Source: Herpetosiphon aurantiacus DSM 785
GTDB taxonomy: Bacteria; Chloroflexota; Chloroflexia; Chloroflexales; Herpetosiphonaceae
NCBI GenBank assembly: GCA_000018565.1
Contig: CP000875.1
Span: 2,495,199 to 2,559,198 of the forward strand
Direction of reading: 5' to 3'
DNA length: 64,000 nucleotides
Below, piece after piece: positions 63,683 through 64,000 of the stretch. A program made the translations under genes and the position numbers. Below the pieces are notes generated by a model. It was not told where the DNA came from. It saw only the letters and a list, made by a program, of their open reading frames with translations, and searched no databases. Numbering within the stretch: the stretch's first letter is position 1; each line of letters starts with the position of its first letter.

Positions 63683-64000
63683 CTACTCAAACAAGCGCTG
63701 GCTGGTAGTGCAGGCAATCGCTTCCGCGTGCTGGCTAACGTGCGTGTACAAGGCGGTCGTCACGGGTGAACGATGGCCCAACCAGAGCTGAATAATGCGC
63801 AGATTGACACCCGCTTCGAGGAGGTGGGTGGCCCACGAATGGCGTAAGGTATGGACGGTGGCGTGTTGCTGAATTCCACAGGTGGCAACCGACAGCCCAA
63901 AGGCGCGGCAGAGACCAGTGCGGTTCATGGGGTGATCTGCTGTTGGCGAGGGATCGGCTTGGCGGGGCCAGCGTGCGGGAAACAGTCAGATCGGATGCCG
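63683..64000 (-). CDS. Tyrosine recombinase of the IS91-type element (partial, with in-frame stop)
   Basis: The C-terminal part of a phage-integrase-family recombinase: [40 protein letters not shown], holding the catalytic R of HxLRH, the second H of LGH and the tyrosine of LYTHV. IS91-group elements often carry such a gene directly before the transposase; here only 5 bases separate them. Upstream the frame continues [13 protein letters not shown], matching the usual LFP segment, but a TGA at 63986-63988 stands where a tryptophan (TGG) is often found. The gene may be inactivated, or translation could start at the ATG at 63928, which would miss half the catalytic domain. The rest lies outside the window. 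Confidence 0.75.

Overview
The window looks like a chromosomal stretch of a filamentous gliding Chloroflexota, most like Herpetosiphon. This is inferred from mid-range base composition, the mix of PKS/NRPS-type genes with large STAND NTPases, a giant RHS protein and many decayed insertion sequences. No rRNA or tRNA gene was seen, so the assignment is not proven.

Left part (1-15 kb). A type I PKS loading protein (fatty-acyl-AMP ligase, ACP, KS, AT) runs off the left edge on the minus strand. Small genes follow: a DUF4287 protein, a WYL regulator paired with a VOC-fold protein, a 101-aa orphan, hisD, a lipoprotein, an ECF sigma factor with its membrane anti-sigma partner, a secreted protein and an unrecognised 163-aa protein. 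Gene debris lies between them: fragments of RraA, of an FG-GAP protein, of a cytochrome P450 and of the VOC gene. The VOC and RraA loci each have one intact copy on one side of this region and one broken copy on the other.

Middle part (15-34.3 kb). Twelve minus-strand genes, many with overlapping stops and starts, form what looks like one biosynthetic operon. In transcription order they are: an acyl carrier domain fused to citrate synthase, a stand-alone NRPS adenylation domain, aconitase, an unrecognised 487-aa protein, an MFS exporter, an enolase-superfamily epimerase, a 2-hydroxyacid dehydrogenase, a flavin monooxygenase, an ATP-grasp ligase, a 21-repeat beta-propeller protein, an RraA-type aldolase/decarboxylase and a second ATP-grasp ligase. 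A PhzF-like gene is divergent from it. My reading is that an activated acid is tethered to the carrier, condensed by citrate synthase, isomerised by the aconitase, further modified, joined into a small peptide by the ATP-grasp ligases and exported. This would be a citrate-like peptide antimetabolite pathway that I do not recognise, and it is the best candidate for an undescribed system.

Right part (34.3-64 kb). This is a conflict and mobile-element region. It holds a serine recombinase with an antitoxin/PIN-toxin pair, a 3,073-aa secreted RHS protein ending in a Hint autoprocessing domain and a WHH-type nuclease tip, and a convergent ankyrin-like gene that may encode immunity. It also has a small repeat protein related to the C-terminus of a nearby NACHT-like protein, a complete IS4-type element, an NB-ARC/TPR protein with a partner gene, an AT-rich membrane protein, a 1,497-aa STAND protein with about 22 helical repeats, and an IS91-type element whose transposase gene is split by an IS256-type element with an 8-bp target duplication. 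The two STAND genes carry near-identical tandem repeats, as expected for fast-diversifying recognition proteins.
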